A DNA stretch of 64,000 nucleotides from Halalkalibaculum roseum (GCF_011059145.1 NZ_JAALLT010000002.1:62001-126000), one strand, 5' to 3'. Shown: positions 23,665 through 33,542, numbered from the stretch's first letter. The notes: generated from the letters alone by a model not told the origin. Program-made: numbers and translations.

Positions 23665-26600
23665 CGTACTACAGCGATTTTGATCATCTTACGTGACTGC
23701 TGACCGTCAATATTTGCGGTAACCAGTGCAAAGTAGACCCCATTTCCCCAATTTGATGTGTCTATTCGTTGTTCTTCGGGTATACCTCCAGCTGCTTCAA
23801 ATGATTCATCGTAAATAACGCGACCTCCCTGTGAAATGATTTTAATTTCAACCCTGCCTGATTCTCGCAGCAGGTAGCGAATGTTGGTATTTTGTGATGC
23901 AGGATTCGGCCAGTTATAAGTCTCTTCTTCAACCAGAATATCAGAAGGGGTATCAGGAGATTCCGTTCCGCTGATACGTCCCGTAACTTTATTAAAGGGT
24001 TCATTGCCGTATCGGGAATCCCAGAGTACGTTCTGCATTTGTGGGAAATGCCATGCTTTTAACTCTCCAAGGTGACTGACAGCATATAGAGTTTGATCGT
24101 TAATGACCGGATGAATGGGCTGATAGGCCGGGTTTTGAATGCTTCCAACAAAGAGCGGAAAGTTTTCTTTAACCTTACCCAGTTGGTTATAAGAATAGAT
24201 ATTCATAGAGACACTATCCTGTACGGTTACCAGCAGATCCTGTGATCCATCTCCCTCCAAGTCTGCAACGAGTGGAGTACCGATAAAGCGACTTCCTTGG
24301 GGAGCTTGTATGGGGAAATTATTGAGCATGGCACCGGAGGCATTTTTCCCATACAGTAGGCTTCCGGACCCATCGGTAAAGATGATCTCCATGCGTTGGT
24401 CGTCATTAAAATCAACCAGCGCCGGCCACTCTAAGAATGTAGCTTCAGCGATTTCATCAAGGGAATATTCTCCTGAATTTCTGAGAATACTTAATGTTTG
24501 ATCGCTCAGCAGGTAAAATGTAGAAATACCGGGCTCTGTTTGAATAGCCCCCGTATACAACCGCCCGTTATCACCGGCATTAGGTACCGTAAATGATTCT
24601 CCATTTACGGTGAGCGTTCCCGGTGTAAGTATGGATTGTAAGCCGGCCAGGCGAACCGAACTTTGATTTGGTACTGAAAAATTTGCCACAGCGGTACCGT
24701 CATTTACCATAAAGCGATCACTGGTAAAATCAACAAGTAGTGTGTCGCCGTTTTGCGAGCTCAGAAAACCACGGAGCGGATCTGCAGAAGCTTGCCAAAG
24801 GTTTTGCCAACTGTTTCCGTCCCAGTTCCATGAAGATATTTCAGTGACTGATTCGGCTTGTTCGTACGGGCTGTTGGCCAGTACGAGTTGATCCGTGATA
24901 AAGGGTTGCTGTGGATTTGTTACCTGAAAATCAAAATAACCTGCTTGGCCTGAATTCAAATGTAGCCCATAGACTGTCCCGGCTGCCGGTATGATCAGAA
25001 AGGTATCCGTCTGGGCCGTATAAATGGCTAATTCCGATGGATAATGGGTCCGGTAGGAATCATTGCTGTCAATATAAACCGACTGATTAGGTACCGTTTC
25101 TTCAGTAAGCGAGACAGGCTGAATTACTTCATTGGCTACGGGTCGAAATCTGAAGGAAGCGGTTGGCAGATTTTCTGAGAAGTCATAGAACTCAAAGTAA
25201 CTCCGTGCACCGGAATTGCTTTCATTCGATGGCCTGGTGTCAATTGAAAACCTGTTTTCATAGAGTCTGAGAGTATCTCCCTGCAGGGTAATGACCGAAG
25301 CGTTATTTCCGCGCCACCAGAAATCAAAGGCCCAACCACGTCCCTGGTTTGAAAAATTGCTGCCGGCCGCTTCACCGATGTCCTGAGCTCCGTCTGCTTC
25401 CTCAAGATCAACCCCTCTTCGTTCAGGGTCTGCATTAACCCTTTGCCTATCAAGCTCACTTCTAATTACAGCTTCATCGATATGCCAGATTAAAATTCCA
25501 CCATTTAAGAACCGGTCATCAGCGGTACCGGCCTCTTCATCGGCTCCGATATCCAGTCCGCCCGGCAGGCTCCATTCTAGATTATCTATATCTACAAGTA
25601 CACCCGGGGTAAAGAGATCTTCAAATCCGGCCTCCTGGTCAGTAATGGTTTGATTTGTATTCGAAAAAGTTTGTTGAACCAAAGTCCCGTCAGGTTGCCG
25701 AATAGAAATAGTCGCTCCATCATTTTCAGGATCCCGGTGTCGGTTTTCAAGCAGAAAATATTCCTCAGAAGAGAGGTTATACCTGGCAATACTATTCATC
25801 ACATTTTCTGATGCCGCCGACAGTTGAACTTTCCCTGAGGGCTGTGTTGATGTGATCGTAAACGCATCATCCCATCCTAACTGAATACGTTCCCAGGCGG
25901 AAGGGTAGGGAGGGAACAGTCCACGGTAGGAAAAGAAGCTCTCACCATCCATCAGACCAAAACGTCCGATTCCCGAACTACCTGTTTGGGTATTGAATAG
26001 GTCAGGCAAGCCGAAATAACTTCCTAAGGAGGCACATAGGAGCCCGTTGATGGAAAGTTGAAGTACAAATTCCTGACCGGTGATATCCTCACCTCTTCGG
26101 GAGAGTGTGCGGGGTAAAATCAGTGTATTGGTTACCTGAAAAGATCCATTATTAATCGGAAAACCGGAAAAGGATGGGTCTCCCAACAGATCAGAAAGAC
26201 TATTACGGTTCAAGGTGAGCGAAGGAATATCCTGCGGCGTGATATCCAGAGTGGTTCCGGTTAACTGTATGTCGCGTCCTACACCGGCATGAAATATAAT
26301 AAATGCTGTCTTGTCAGGATTCAGGCCTTCGGTATCAAAACCCCCGTTTGCCTCAACTTTGGCCCATGAATCCTCTGCTAATTGGGCCAGCTTTTCGTTG
26401 CTGAAATTTTCACCGGTTGGAGAGTAGTACTCCATCTGACGGTCCAGGCTGTATATCTCGGGAAGCACACGGTAATCAATCTCAATCCGGTTGGCTGAAA
26501 CTTTAGTGAAATAATTTTTAGCGAACTCCAGATGGGATTCAAAATAGCTTTGATCGTGTGGAAGCGGGTCAATAGTTATGTTCTCATTATCCAGATAGGG

Positions 26601-26855
26601 TAGACTGCCTTCCCGGAAGGTACCGTCTCCACTGGTAAGACGATTTTCATCAGGCTGAAAGGCCACCCGAATGGCAATAATTGTTAGGCTGTCAGGAGCA
26701 CCGATGGATTCCAGGTCGGTATTGGCTGATTGTATAGAGTGGCTTCTGGAAACGGATATTTCCTGGGCAATCGATGCATGACTATAAAACAATAAGAGCA
26801 TGCTTGAAATCAGCATGCTCTTTAAAAAAGATGAATTGATTTTTGAACCACTCAA
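23661..26855 (-). CDS. T9SS-sorted M6-like pseudopeptidase with C-terminal sorting domain
   Basis: A 1064-residue secreted protein. After a signal peptide, residues 45-420 look like M6-family metalloproteases (IAIRVAFQPDE; YFESHLEFAKNYFTKVS; GLPDLFNTQTGSSGIGRFGLMD). But the zinc motif HExGH expected just before GLPDLF is A275-S-L-G-S279, so all three key residues are absent and proteolysis is unlikely. Middle parts hold FG-GAP-like repeats (LVDFNDDQRMEIIFTDG; LVADLEGDGSQDLLVTV). The last ~80 residues form a type A T9SS sorting domain: YNWPNPASQNTNI, RVEIKIISQGGRVIYD, WGNGVYFALV, KMIKIAVVR. It is therefore expected to cross the outer membrane through T9SS, and a PorV-like shuttle is encoded 18 bases upstream. 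Confidence 0.85.
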   Translation of the reverse strand: MSGSKINSSFLKSMLISSMLLLFYSHASIAQEISVSRSHSIQSANTDLESIGAPDSLTIIAIRVAFQPDENRLTSGDGTFREGSLPYLDNENITIDPLPHDQSYFESHLEFAKNYFTKVSANRIEIDYRVLPEIYSLDRQMEYYSPTGENFSNEKLAQLAEDSWAKVEANGGFDTEGLNPDKTAFIIFHAGVGRDIQLTGTTLDITPQDIPSLTLNRNSLSDLLGDPSFSGFPINNGSFQVTNTLILPRTLSRRGEDITGQEFVLQLSINGLLCASLGSYFGLPDLFNTQTGSSGIGRFGLMDGESFFSYRGLFPPYPSAWERIQLGWDDAFTITSTQPSGKVQLSAASENVMNSIARYNLSSEEYFLLENRHRDPENDGATISIRQPDGTLVQQTFSNTNQTITDQEAGFEDLFTPGVLVDIDNLEWSLPGGLDIGADEEAGTADDRFLNGGILIWHIDEAVIRSELDRQRVNADPERRGVDLEEADGAQDIGEAAGSNFSNQGRGWAFDFWWRGNNASVITLQGDTLRLYENRFSIDTRPSNESNSGARSYFEFYDFSENLPTASFRFRPVANEVIQPVSLTEETVPNQSVYIDSNDSYRTHYPSELAIYTAQTDTFLIIPAAGTVYGLHLNSGQAGYFDFQVTNPQQPFITDQLVLANSPYEQAESVTEISSWNWDGNSWQNLWQASADPLRGFLSSQNGDTLLVDFTSDRFMVNDGTAVANFSVPNQSSVRLAGLQSILTPGTLTVNGESFTVPNAGDNGRLYTGAIQTEPGISTFYLLSDQTLSILRNSGEYSLDEIAEATFLEWPALVDFNDDQRMEIIFTDGSGSLLYGKNASGAMLNNFPIQAPQGSRFIGTPLVADLEGDGSQDLLVTVQDSVSMNIYSYNQLGKVKENFPLFVGSIQNPAYQPIHPVINDQTLYAVSHLGELKAWHFPQMQNVLWDSRYGNEPFNKVTGRISGTESPDTPSDILVEEETYNWPNPASQNTNIRYLLRESGRVEIKIISQGGRVIYDESFEAAGGIPEEQRIDTSNWGNGVYFALVTANIDGQQSRKMIKIAVVR

Positions 26856-26872
26856 AGCAAGGTGACCGTTCT

Positions 26873-27979
26873 TTAGAAGTTCAGCAACAGTCCGAATCGA
26901 GTGGTGTTAGCCAGTGGGTGGTCGTTTGTCAGCGTTGCAATATAACTGAAATCAACTCCAATAAAGTCGTATCTGATTCCGGCACCAACTGTAAAGAACT
27001 GACGATCACCATTATTGGGATCTTCAAAATAATAGCCACCGCGTATTGCAAACATGTTGTTGTACCAGTACTCGATGCCGCTGGCTACCATAAACTGCTG
27101 GATGGGATTAAGAGTGGCAGTTCTGCCATCTCCGATCTCTCTTTCATAAGAGCTCCAGGAGGTAATCAATGCCTCAAGTGGTCCGTCAGAACCGGTTGAG
27201 TCAGAACGCGCCATAACTTTCGAAACATCATTGGCGATAGTCAGAGTATTGATGCCTTCTTTATCAAGCTCGGTGGTGAATGACCATCCGAAACGCAATA
27301 CGGTTGGAAGCGGATCTTTTTGGGCGTTATCTGTGTAATGCACGCCGGGTCCTATATTGGAAAGATTTAGTCCTGCGTTGATGTTGGCTTCCTGACCGAG
27401 GAAAAGAAAACGATTGGATTTGAACATAGTAGCAATATCCACACCGATACTTGATCCCGGATTGATTTTCTGCTGACCCACTTGTCCGTCAGCAAGACTG
27501 CTGTAAATAAATCGTACGCCGGTACCCAGTGACCAATTTTCGTTGAGTTGCAATCCGTAGGAAAGTCCGCCGGCAAATTCATAACTGTTGAAACGTCCCT
27601 GCTCTATACCGGTCTCATTGGTACGAATCTGCTCTCCCAGGTTCAAATAAGTGATATGAGCTCCAAAAGTACCGATGTTCTTAACATGGTGCTTTCCTAC
27701 CAGGTAGTCGTAAAACAGATCTGCATTAAATTTTGGCAGCCATTCCGAATGGGTGATACTGATTTGAGTACCGCGTTGGAAGGCAAGTCCGGCCGGATTC
27801 CAGAAAACGGCGGATGCATTATCCGCAATGGCAACTCCGGTATTACCCATGCCCGCGGCACGAGAATCAGGCTCAATCTGTAGAAAAGGTACAGATGTTA
27901 TTCCTACCTGGGCAGCGGTATTTCCTGCAAAGGTAAGGCTGAATGCTGTGAATATTATTAATGCGAGGTACTTTTTCAT
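26873..27979 (-). CDS. porV: PorV-like T9SS outer membrane protein
   Basis: A 368-residue predicted beta-barrel with signal peptide ending NTAAQ. The opening VPFLQIEPDSRAAGMGNTGVAIADNASAVFWNPAGLAF is the PorV/LptO signature, and ISITHSEWLPKFNADLFYDY and HVKNIGTFGAHITYLNLG continue the family pattern; the protein ends in a beta-strand, TRFGLLLNF. PorV carries T9SS cargo from the translocon to the attachment complex by binding the sorting domain. The next gene downstream encodes a protein with such a domain, so this copy may be a general PorV or one dedicated to that cargo. The family call is good; distinction from PorQ/other UPF0164 barrels rests on the N-terminal motif. Confidence 0.86.
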   Translation of the reverse strand: MKKYLALIIFTAFSLTFAGNTAAQVGITSVPFLQIEPDSRAAGMGNTGVAIADNASAVFWNPAGLAFQRGTQISITHSEWLPKFNADLFYDYLVGKHHVKNIGTFGAHITYLNLGEQIRTNETGIEQGRFNSYEFAGGLSYGLQLNENWSLGTGVRFIYSSLADGQVGQQKINPGSSIGVDIATMFKSNRFLFLGQEANINAGLNLSNIGPGVHYTDNAQKDPLPTVLRFGWSFTTELDKEGINTLTIANDVSKVMARSDSTGSDGPLEALITSWSSYEREIGDGRTATLNPIQQFMVASGIEYWYNNMFAIRGGYYFEDPNNGDRQFFTVGAGIRYDFIGVDFSYIATLTNDHPLANTTRFGLLLNF

Positions 27980-28433
27980 GATAGGGATAGATTTCGATAC
28001 TTTTTTTCAAATAAATAATAAAATGTTACTAATACAACTTGTACAGTCAAAATTAATGAAAGTTCCTTTCTTATTAAGAACTGTCCGATTCAGTACCATT
28101 TTATCCTTTTATGATCTTGTCTGTAGATATTATGCGTAGTCATGAGCCTACTTGTCTCATGAACCGGTAAAATAATGTATTTCAAAGCCGGAAGGACTTA
28201 AAATAAAGACTCACAAAGGCACCTATTTGTTACAAATTTTAGGGATGCCTCAATTTGATACTTAAATCGAGATAACTGGGTTCAATTACAATCTTGATGA
28301 TGCTATGGCTATAACTACCGGCTCAAGCTGGGATTAAAGGTATACCTAAAACGATTGCTTTCAAGTATACCCTTTAGTTCAGCATTAGCTAATGCCACTT
28401 ATATTCTATGAATGGTTACTCCATGATGTATAT
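27980..28433. other. 454-base intergenic region upstream of porV
   Basis: No gene is supported here. It should hold the promoter of the porV envelope block and the end of the thiolase transcript. Two dyads are visible: TCATGAG (28140-28146)/CTCATGA (28156-28162), and GGTATAC (28339-28345)/GTATACC (28365-28371). Neither has a T-run, so they may be binding sites rather than terminators. Confidence 0.45.
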
Positions 28434-29615
28434 CTATTTCATCATTTCAACAACCATGGCAGAAGCCCCTCCACCTCCGTTGCAGATGCCGGCACAACCG
28501 TACGTACCACCTGTACGTTTTAGAGCGTGCAGCAGGGTAACAACAATACGGGTTCCTGAGCAGCCAATTGGGTGACCAATGCTTACAGCACCACCATGAA
28601 TATTAACTTTTTCCGGATCCAGCTCCATGATTTGGTTATTGGCTAAAGATACCACCGAAAAGGCTTCGTTTATTTCGAAAAGATCTATTTCATCTTTATC
28701 TAAGCCGGCACGTTTCATGGCTATTGGCATAGCATCTGATGGCGCCGTGGTGAACCATTCGGGTGCTTTCGCTGCGCTAGCCTGACTGACGATTCTTGCA
28801 AGGGGTTTTAGCCCCAACTCATTCGCCTTCTCTTCACTCATCATCAGAACCGCGGCAGCTCCGTCGTTGATACTGCTGGCATTGGCTGCGGTCACCGTAC
28901 CGTCCCGATCAAATACAGGTTTTAGACCGGGGATCTTGTCATAATTTACTTTTTTAAGTTCTTCGTCCATTTCGACTTCCGTAACATTGCCTTTACGGTC
29001 GCTTACTTTGACGGTAATAATTTCGTCATCGAAATACCCGTTTTCATGAGCAGAAATGGCTCTTTTATAAGAGGTGATGGCAAACTCATCCTGTTGCTCT
29101 CTGCTGATATTACATTCCTTGGCACAAATTTCAGCTGCATTACCCATATGAAAGTCATTATACACGTCCCACAAACCATCTTTGATGATCCCGTCTTCCA
29201 CTTTGGCATGGCCAAGCTTGGAGCCGAATCGATGCTTGGGCAGGTAATAGGGGGTATTGCTCATACTTTCCATACCTCCTGCTATAATAATATCCGCCTC
29301 TTCCAGCTGGATCTGGTTGGCGGCAATCATAATCGATTTCATCCCGGAAGCACAAACCTTGTTGACGGTGGTACTCGGAGTAAGTTCGGATAGGCCGGCT
29401 TTAAGTGCCGCCTGTCTTGCAGGAGCCTGACCAACGCCTGCTGTCAGCACGTTACCTAAAACCACCTCATTGACGTCGTCCGGTTTGAGGCCTGCAGATT
29501 TTATGACTTCGATAATAGCCATTGATCCCAATTCGGGTGCGGTGAATGACGAAAGGCTTCCGCCAAAGGAACCGATTGGCGTACGTTTGGCTTCAACAAT
29601 AACTGCGTTTTTCAT
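28434..29615 (-). CDS. Acetyl-CoA C-acetyltransferase
   Basis: A 393-residue thiolase with Cys88 in VNKVCASGMKSI, NEAFSVV, GHPIGCSGTR and GICNGGGGASAMV. The wording is closer to biosynthetic/acetoacetyl-CoA thiolases (AtoB/PhaA/ACAT type) than to the FadA-like enzyme at 3 kb. It would interconvert two acetyl-CoA and acetoacetyl-CoA, as the last thiolysis of fatty acids or in ketone and branched-chain amino acid metabolism. It is the gene after cystathionine gamma-synthase on the minus strand with a 32-base gap, probably co-transcribed. The ATG at 29615 begins MKNAVIVEAKRTPIG. Confidence 0.92.
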   Translation of the reverse strand: MKNAVIVEAKRTPIGSFGGSLSSFTAPELGSMAIIEVIKSAGLKPDDVNEVVLGNVLTAGVGQAPARQAALKAGLSELTPSTTVNKVCASGMKSIMIAANQIQLEEADIIIAGGMESMSNTPYYLPKHRFGSKLGHAKVEDGIIKDGLWDVYNDFHMGNAAEICAKECNISREQQDEFAITSYKRAISAHENGYFDDEIITVKVSDRKGNVTEVEMDEELKKVNYDKIPGLKPVFDRDGTVTAANASSINDGAAAVLMMSEEKANELGLKPLARIVSQASAAKAPEWFTTAPSDAMPIAMKRAGLDKDEIDLFEINEAFSVVSLANNQIMELDPEKVNIHGGAVSIGHPIGCSGTRIVVTLLHALKRTGGTYGCAGICNGGGGASAMVVEMMK

Positions 29616-29647
29616 AATGCTATATGCGTTGGTTTAAAATTCTAAAA

Positions 29648-30784
29648 TTAAAAAGCCTGCTCAAGATCTTCGATAAGATCTTCTGAATCTTCAATACCTA
29701 CGGAAAGACGAATCAGTGAATCTTTAAGGCCCACTTTTTCCCGTACTTCTTTGGGTATAGAACCATGAGTCATGGACGCCGGGTGGTTGATAAGGGATTC
29801 CACTCCGCCGAGACTTTCCGCCAGCGCAAACACCGAGGTGCTGCTCATGAATTCCTTCGCTGACTCTACGTTATCATCTTTCAGTGTGAAGGAAACCATA
29901 GCCCCGAAATCTTTCATTTGCTTCTTGGCTACTTCATGTTGCCGGTGTGATTTAAGTCCGGGATAAATTACTTCACCTACCTGGGGATGTGACTCAAGAT
30001 ATTCCGCAATGGCTTTGGCATTTTCAACCGCACGCTGAACTCTTACATGCAGTGTTTTGATGCCTCTTAAAGTGAGGTAGCAATCCATCGGTCCCGGGAC
30101 AGCACCTGTTGTTTTTACCTGGAAGCGTAACTGCTCCATAATCTCATCATTTGAGGTTGCTATAGCACCGCCTATTACATCAGAGTGCCCGCCCAGATAT
30201 TTCGTCGTAGAGTGTAAAACAGCATCGGCACCCAGATGCAATGGCATCTGCAAGTAGGGGGAAGCAAAAGTATTATCAACCAGCGTGGTTATTCCCTTGC
30301 TCTTTGCATATCCTGTGAGGGCTTCAATATCTACGACTCTCAGTAAGGGATTTGTGGGGGTTTCGATCCAGATGAGTTTGGTTTGATCTGTGGTTGCTTC
30401 CTCTACCTTGCTGATATCTGTCATATCTACGAAGGTGAAGTCGATGCCGAAAGGTTCAAAAACCTTGGTGAACATACGATAGGTACCGCCGTAAAGATCA
30501 TCGGAAGCAATAATGTGATCGCCGGGTCTATACATTTTGATGAAAGCGTCCATGGCAGCACAACCGCTGGCAAAACAGGCACATTCATCGGCGTCTTCCA
30601 GACCGGCGATGAGTTTTTCTAGTGCCGTTCTGGTCGGATTGCCAACCCGGGCGTAATCATAGCCCTTATTCACATTCGGTGCTTCCTGAACATATGTAGA
30701 GGTTTGAAAGATCGGGGGCATAACAGCGCCTGATGTCTCTTCAGGATGCTGCCCGGAATGAATAGCCTTCGTATTAAACTTCAT
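29648..30784 (-). CDS. Cystathionine gamma-synthase/lyase-type PLP enzyme
   Basis: About 378 residues of the Cys/Met metabolism PLP family. YDYARVGNPTRTALEKLIAGLE, FASGCAAMDA, DDLYGGTYRMF, WIETPTNPLLRVVDI, the PLP lysine in HSTTKYLGGHSDVIGG, and SLGGVESLINHPASMTH are all present. It either makes cystathionine from an activated homoserine and cysteine or cleaves cystathionine to cysteine; sequence reading alone does not separate MetB from the lyase. The start was moved from a longer frame to ATG 30782-30784, which gives MKFNTKAIHSGQ, the normal family beginning, and avoids overlap with the TPR gene upstream. No SAM riboswitch or S-box was seen. Confidence 0.88.
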   Translation of the reverse strand: MKFNTKAIHSGQHPEETSGAVMPPIFQTSTYVQEAPNVNKGYDYARVGNPTRTALEKLIAGLEDADECACFASGCAAMDAFIKMYRPGDHIIASDDLYGGTYRMFTKVFEPFGIDFTFVDMTDISKVEEATTDQTKLIWIETPTNPLLRVVDIEALTGYAKSKGITTLVDNTFASPYLQMPLHLGADAVLHSTTKYLGGHSDVIGGAIATSNDEIMEQLRFQVKTTGAVPGPMDCYLTLRGIKTLHVRVQRAVENAKAIAEYLESHPQVGEVIYPGLKSHRQHEVAKKQMKDFGAMVSFTLKDDNVESAKEFMSSTSVFALAESLGGVESLINHPASMTHGSIPKEVREKVGLKDSLIRLSVGIEDSEDLIEDLEQAF

Positions 30785-30791
30785 AGGTAAT

Positions 30792-32033
30792 TCAGTTGAA
30801 TTTGGATTTCGCTTCCTCCGCCTTTTCACTCATACCCAGATAAGAGTAAGCTTCATAAAGATTCTTCCAATAATTTCTGGAAGCGTCAGGGTACTCTTCT
30901 ACCAGTTCTTCATATACCGGTATGGACGAACTCAGGTAATCGCGAATTATTTCCCTTATTTCAGTTTTTTCACTCTCGGTAACTTCAGGCAACACCGACT
31001 GATACTTGGAAGCTGCGTTCTGGTAAAAGCTTACCAGCGCCTCCTGTAATTCCTGGTTGCCCGTTTCTCCGGATATGGAACTTTCCAGCTGTCTGCGGGC
31101 TCTGGTGAAAAGAGAATCGGCATCTTCAAGAAGTTCCCGGTTCGACAAATTGCTATTAGAACGCCGGGTTAATTCAGAAAGCTTGCTGCTGCCCAAGCGG
31201 TAATATTCTGTAGCAAGTGTTTGGGCATATATAATATTGTCGGGTTCATTTTCGACAAGTTCATTCAGTAATGATACTGCTTTCACATGGTCATTGGAGG
31301 AAATGTAGGCATTAGCCAGTCCATGAATCACGTTTAAGTTACCGGATGTAAAAGCTGTCTCTGCTTCTTCGTAGATTTGCACGGCTTTTGAGGGCTGACC
31401 GGTCTCAAGATAGAGATAAGCGAGCTGTTCAAGCATCTCAGCAGGCAGGGAGTCAATTTCTTGTTTGGCTTCTTCAAGTGCCTGAAGTGCTTCCCTGTTT
31501 TTACCATTCTTATAATAAGCTCTTGCCTCCATTTTATAGGAGATCGCTGTATCGGGTAGTACCCGGGTGGCATTTTTGAAATGCACGGCAGCCTCCTCTA
31601 AATCTGCTTCTTCCAGCGTGCTGTCACTCTGCATTATTTGCACGCCCATATTATGCTCACTGCTCCAGGTAACTTTCAGCAGTTCGTCTACTTTCTGTTT
31701 GCCGGAGGGCAGGTTGGCTTCATTGAATAATCTCTCAGCTTGTTGCAGTGAGTTTTGAAGATCTTCATAGGTCGCGGTACGATCGGATGGCTTCTCCAGC
31801 TTTAGTGCATATTGGCTCAGCAGATATCCTTTTTGATAATAAAGGTCGGCATCAGCTGAGCCTGAACTGATTTGTTGATCAATTGAGTTGATTTCAACCC
31901 TCAGTTCCTGCTTGCTTAAATCATCGGGGTTTACGGGTTTCTGTGTAGATGGGGACAGTGTAGAACAGCCAATAAAGAACCCGAAGGTAATCCCCAATAA
32001 GGGGAGTACCATTCGGGTGAATGTAATGATCAT
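30792..32033 (-). CDS. TPR-repeat lipoprotein
   Basis: A 413-residue protein with a lipoprotein signal: hydrophobic stretch then FFIGCS, with the cysteine near residue 23. The body is helical tetratricopeptide repeats (ALQALEEAKQEID, EQLAYLYLETGQPSKAVQIYEEA, GLANAYISSNDHVKAVSLLNELVENEPDN). The C-terminus YWKNLYEAYSYLGMSEKAEEA is nearly the same as that of the next gene upstream, so the two are paralogues. TPR lipoproteins are envelope scaffolds; partner unknown. It is transcribed with its paralogue (47-base gap). Confidence 0.85.
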   Translation of the reverse strand: MIITFTRMVLPLLGITFGFFIGCSTLSPSTQKPVNPDDLSKQELRVEINSIDQQISSGSADADLYYQKGYLLSQYALKLEKPSDRTATYEDLQNSLQQAERLFNEANLPSGKQKVDELLKVTWSSEHNMGVQIMQSDSTLEEADLEEAAVHFKNATRVLPDTAISYKMEARAYYKNGKNREALQALEEAKQEIDSLPAEMLEQLAYLYLETGQPSKAVQIYEEAETAFTSGNLNVIHGLANAYISSNDHVKAVSLLNELVENEPDNIIYAQTLATEYYRLGSSKLSELTRRSNSNLSNRELLEDADSLFTRARRQLESSISGETGNQELQEALVSFYQNAASKYQSVLPEVTESEKTEIREIIRDYLSSSIPVYEELVEEYPDASRNYWKNLYEAYSYLGMSEKAEEAKSKFN

Positions 32034-32080
32034 AAATAAGTTTGCTTTCTAGAGTTTCAGGATCAAATGGAATACGCTAT

Positions 32081-33397
32081 TTAGTTCATCCCGGCTTTTT
32101 GCATCGCTTCTTCCGCTTTTTGATCCATTCCAAGCGCAGTATAGATGCTGAAAAGATTTTTCCAGTATTCTTGGTTGTCGGGATCGATTTCAGCAGCACT
32201 TTCATAGTATTCCATTGCTTGTTTAAGTGCATCTTTAGCTTGCGCATCGATCTTGGCAGCCATCTGGTTATCATCCGTCCTGTTACGCTTGTCAAATAAA
32301 GCTGAAGCTTTATTCTGGTAGATGATACCTAGTGTATTATAAGCTGTAGCGTCATTTGGACGATATTCCAGAACTGTGTTCAGCTCTTTAGTTGCTCTTT
32401 CAGTAAGGCTGTTAATTTCTTGCTGAAGCCTTGTATTCTCAGAATCAAGCTCGCTTATCTGCTGTTTAATTTGAGAAGCTTCGTTCCCTGAAGCTTGATT
32501 CATTTGCTGGCGCAAATCAAAGATCTGATCTGAGTTTGCTTTCAGCGTATCACTCATCGTGAGTACGGTTTTATATATTTGTGTACCCAGAACCAGGTGG
32601 AATTGCGGGTTTTCCGGTTCCTGCTCGATAAGGGCTTCGATGGTTGAGATCGCTTTGTCGGTTTGCCCTGCATTTGTATACCCGTCTGCAAGTCTGGTTG
32701 CCAGATCCTTGTTTTCAGGATATTGCTCCAGTCCATTTTCAAGTGTGGCAATGGCTTCCTGAGGCTTCTCAGCAAGACTGTAGTAACCGGCCATGCGTGC
32801 GTAGTCTTCAGCTTCAAGACTATTCTTTAGTTCCATCACTTTTTCCATGGAATTTACGGCACCTTCTACATTATCGTTCATGTAGTAAACTTGCGCTTTA
32901 ACATCCCAGGAAAGTACACTGTCCGGTTGGATGGTGGTCGCATTGTTGAGGTGTGCAATAGAGATTTCCAGAGGATTGTCAACCGTATTTTTGACGCTGT
33001 CATCACTGGCATACTCAATTGCCTTGTTATGCTCAGTTTGCCAGACGGCATTTTTCACGGCAGGGATACGTTCAATTTCGGAAGGAACATCTTCAGCTTG
33101 CGCCGCCATTTCTTCGGCCTGCGCAAATGCATCGTTCATTCTTTCATAGTATTCCTGGCGAGCTGTGGCTTCCTTGGTATCAGCGATTTCTCCCAGCGCT
33201 ACTCCTTTATAGTAGTAGCCGAGGGGATCATTAGGCTGATTTTGGATAGACTGTTCTGCAGCCTCAAGAGCGGCCTGGAAGTTCTGATCTTTAATATTGG
33301 ATTGTGCATCATCTACAAAGGGATTTGAACTGCCGCAACCGGCTATCATCCCGACAAATAATGTTATAACAAAATATGTGGTAAATTTCCTGAACAT
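32081..33397 (-). CDS. TPR-repeat lipoprotein, paralogue of the next gene
   Basis: A 438-residue lipoprotein: FVGMIAGCGSS is a clear lipobox with the acylated cysteine at residue 21. TPR blocks run through the protein (ALEAAEQSIQNQPNDPLGYYYKG, RMAGYYSLAEKPQEAIATLENGLEQYPENKD, ATRLADGYTNAGQTDKAISTIEALIEQEPEN). A coiled-coil insertion at about 300-345 (SGNEASQIKQQISELDSEN) separates the last repeats, which end EYWKNLFSIYTALGMDQKAEEAMQKAGMN. The repeat order and ends match the downstream gene, showing a tandem duplication. Probably an outer or inner membrane-tethered assembly scaffold. Confidence 0.86.
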   Translation of the reverse strand: MFRKFTTYFVITLFVGMIAGCGSSNPFVDDAQSNIKDQNFQAALEAAEQSIQNQPNDPLGYYYKGVALGEIADTKEATARQEYYERMNDAFAQAEEMAAQAEDVPSEIERIPAVKNAVWQTEHNKAIEYASDDSVKNTVDNPLEISIAHLNNATTIQPDSVLSWDVKAQVYYMNDNVEGAVNSMEKVMELKNSLEAEDYARMAGYYSLAEKPQEAIATLENGLEQYPENKDLATRLADGYTNAGQTDKAISTIEALIEQEPENPQFHLVLGTQIYKTVLTMSDTLKANSDQIFDLRQQMNQASGNEASQIKQQISELDSENTRLQQEINSLTERATKELNTVLEYRPNDATAYNTLGIIYQNKASALFDKRNRTDDNQMAAKIDAQAKDALKQAMEYYESAAEIDPDNQEYWKNLFSIYTALGMDQKAEEAMQKAGMN

Positions 33398-33542
33398 GGT
33401 TTTAGATTCCTGTAGAATTCAAGATTTAGGGTTCAATAAACTGCCTTGAAAGTAACTATATATAGGCCTTTCTGCAATAATGACGCTTAGAAATTATTAT
33501 ATTGATTCATATTGAAAATGAAACAAACAAGACAGGTATTAG

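Noticed and set aside
20278-27979. Calling the whole block a complete T9SS operon
   Set aside because: The translocon core genes (porK, porL, porM, porN, sprA) are not here; only a shuttle-like barrel and a cargo are seen.
29648-33397. A SAM riboswitch upstream of the cystathionine enzyme
   Set aside because: The gene follows a TPR gene closely, and no S-box-like structure with the usual stems is visible.
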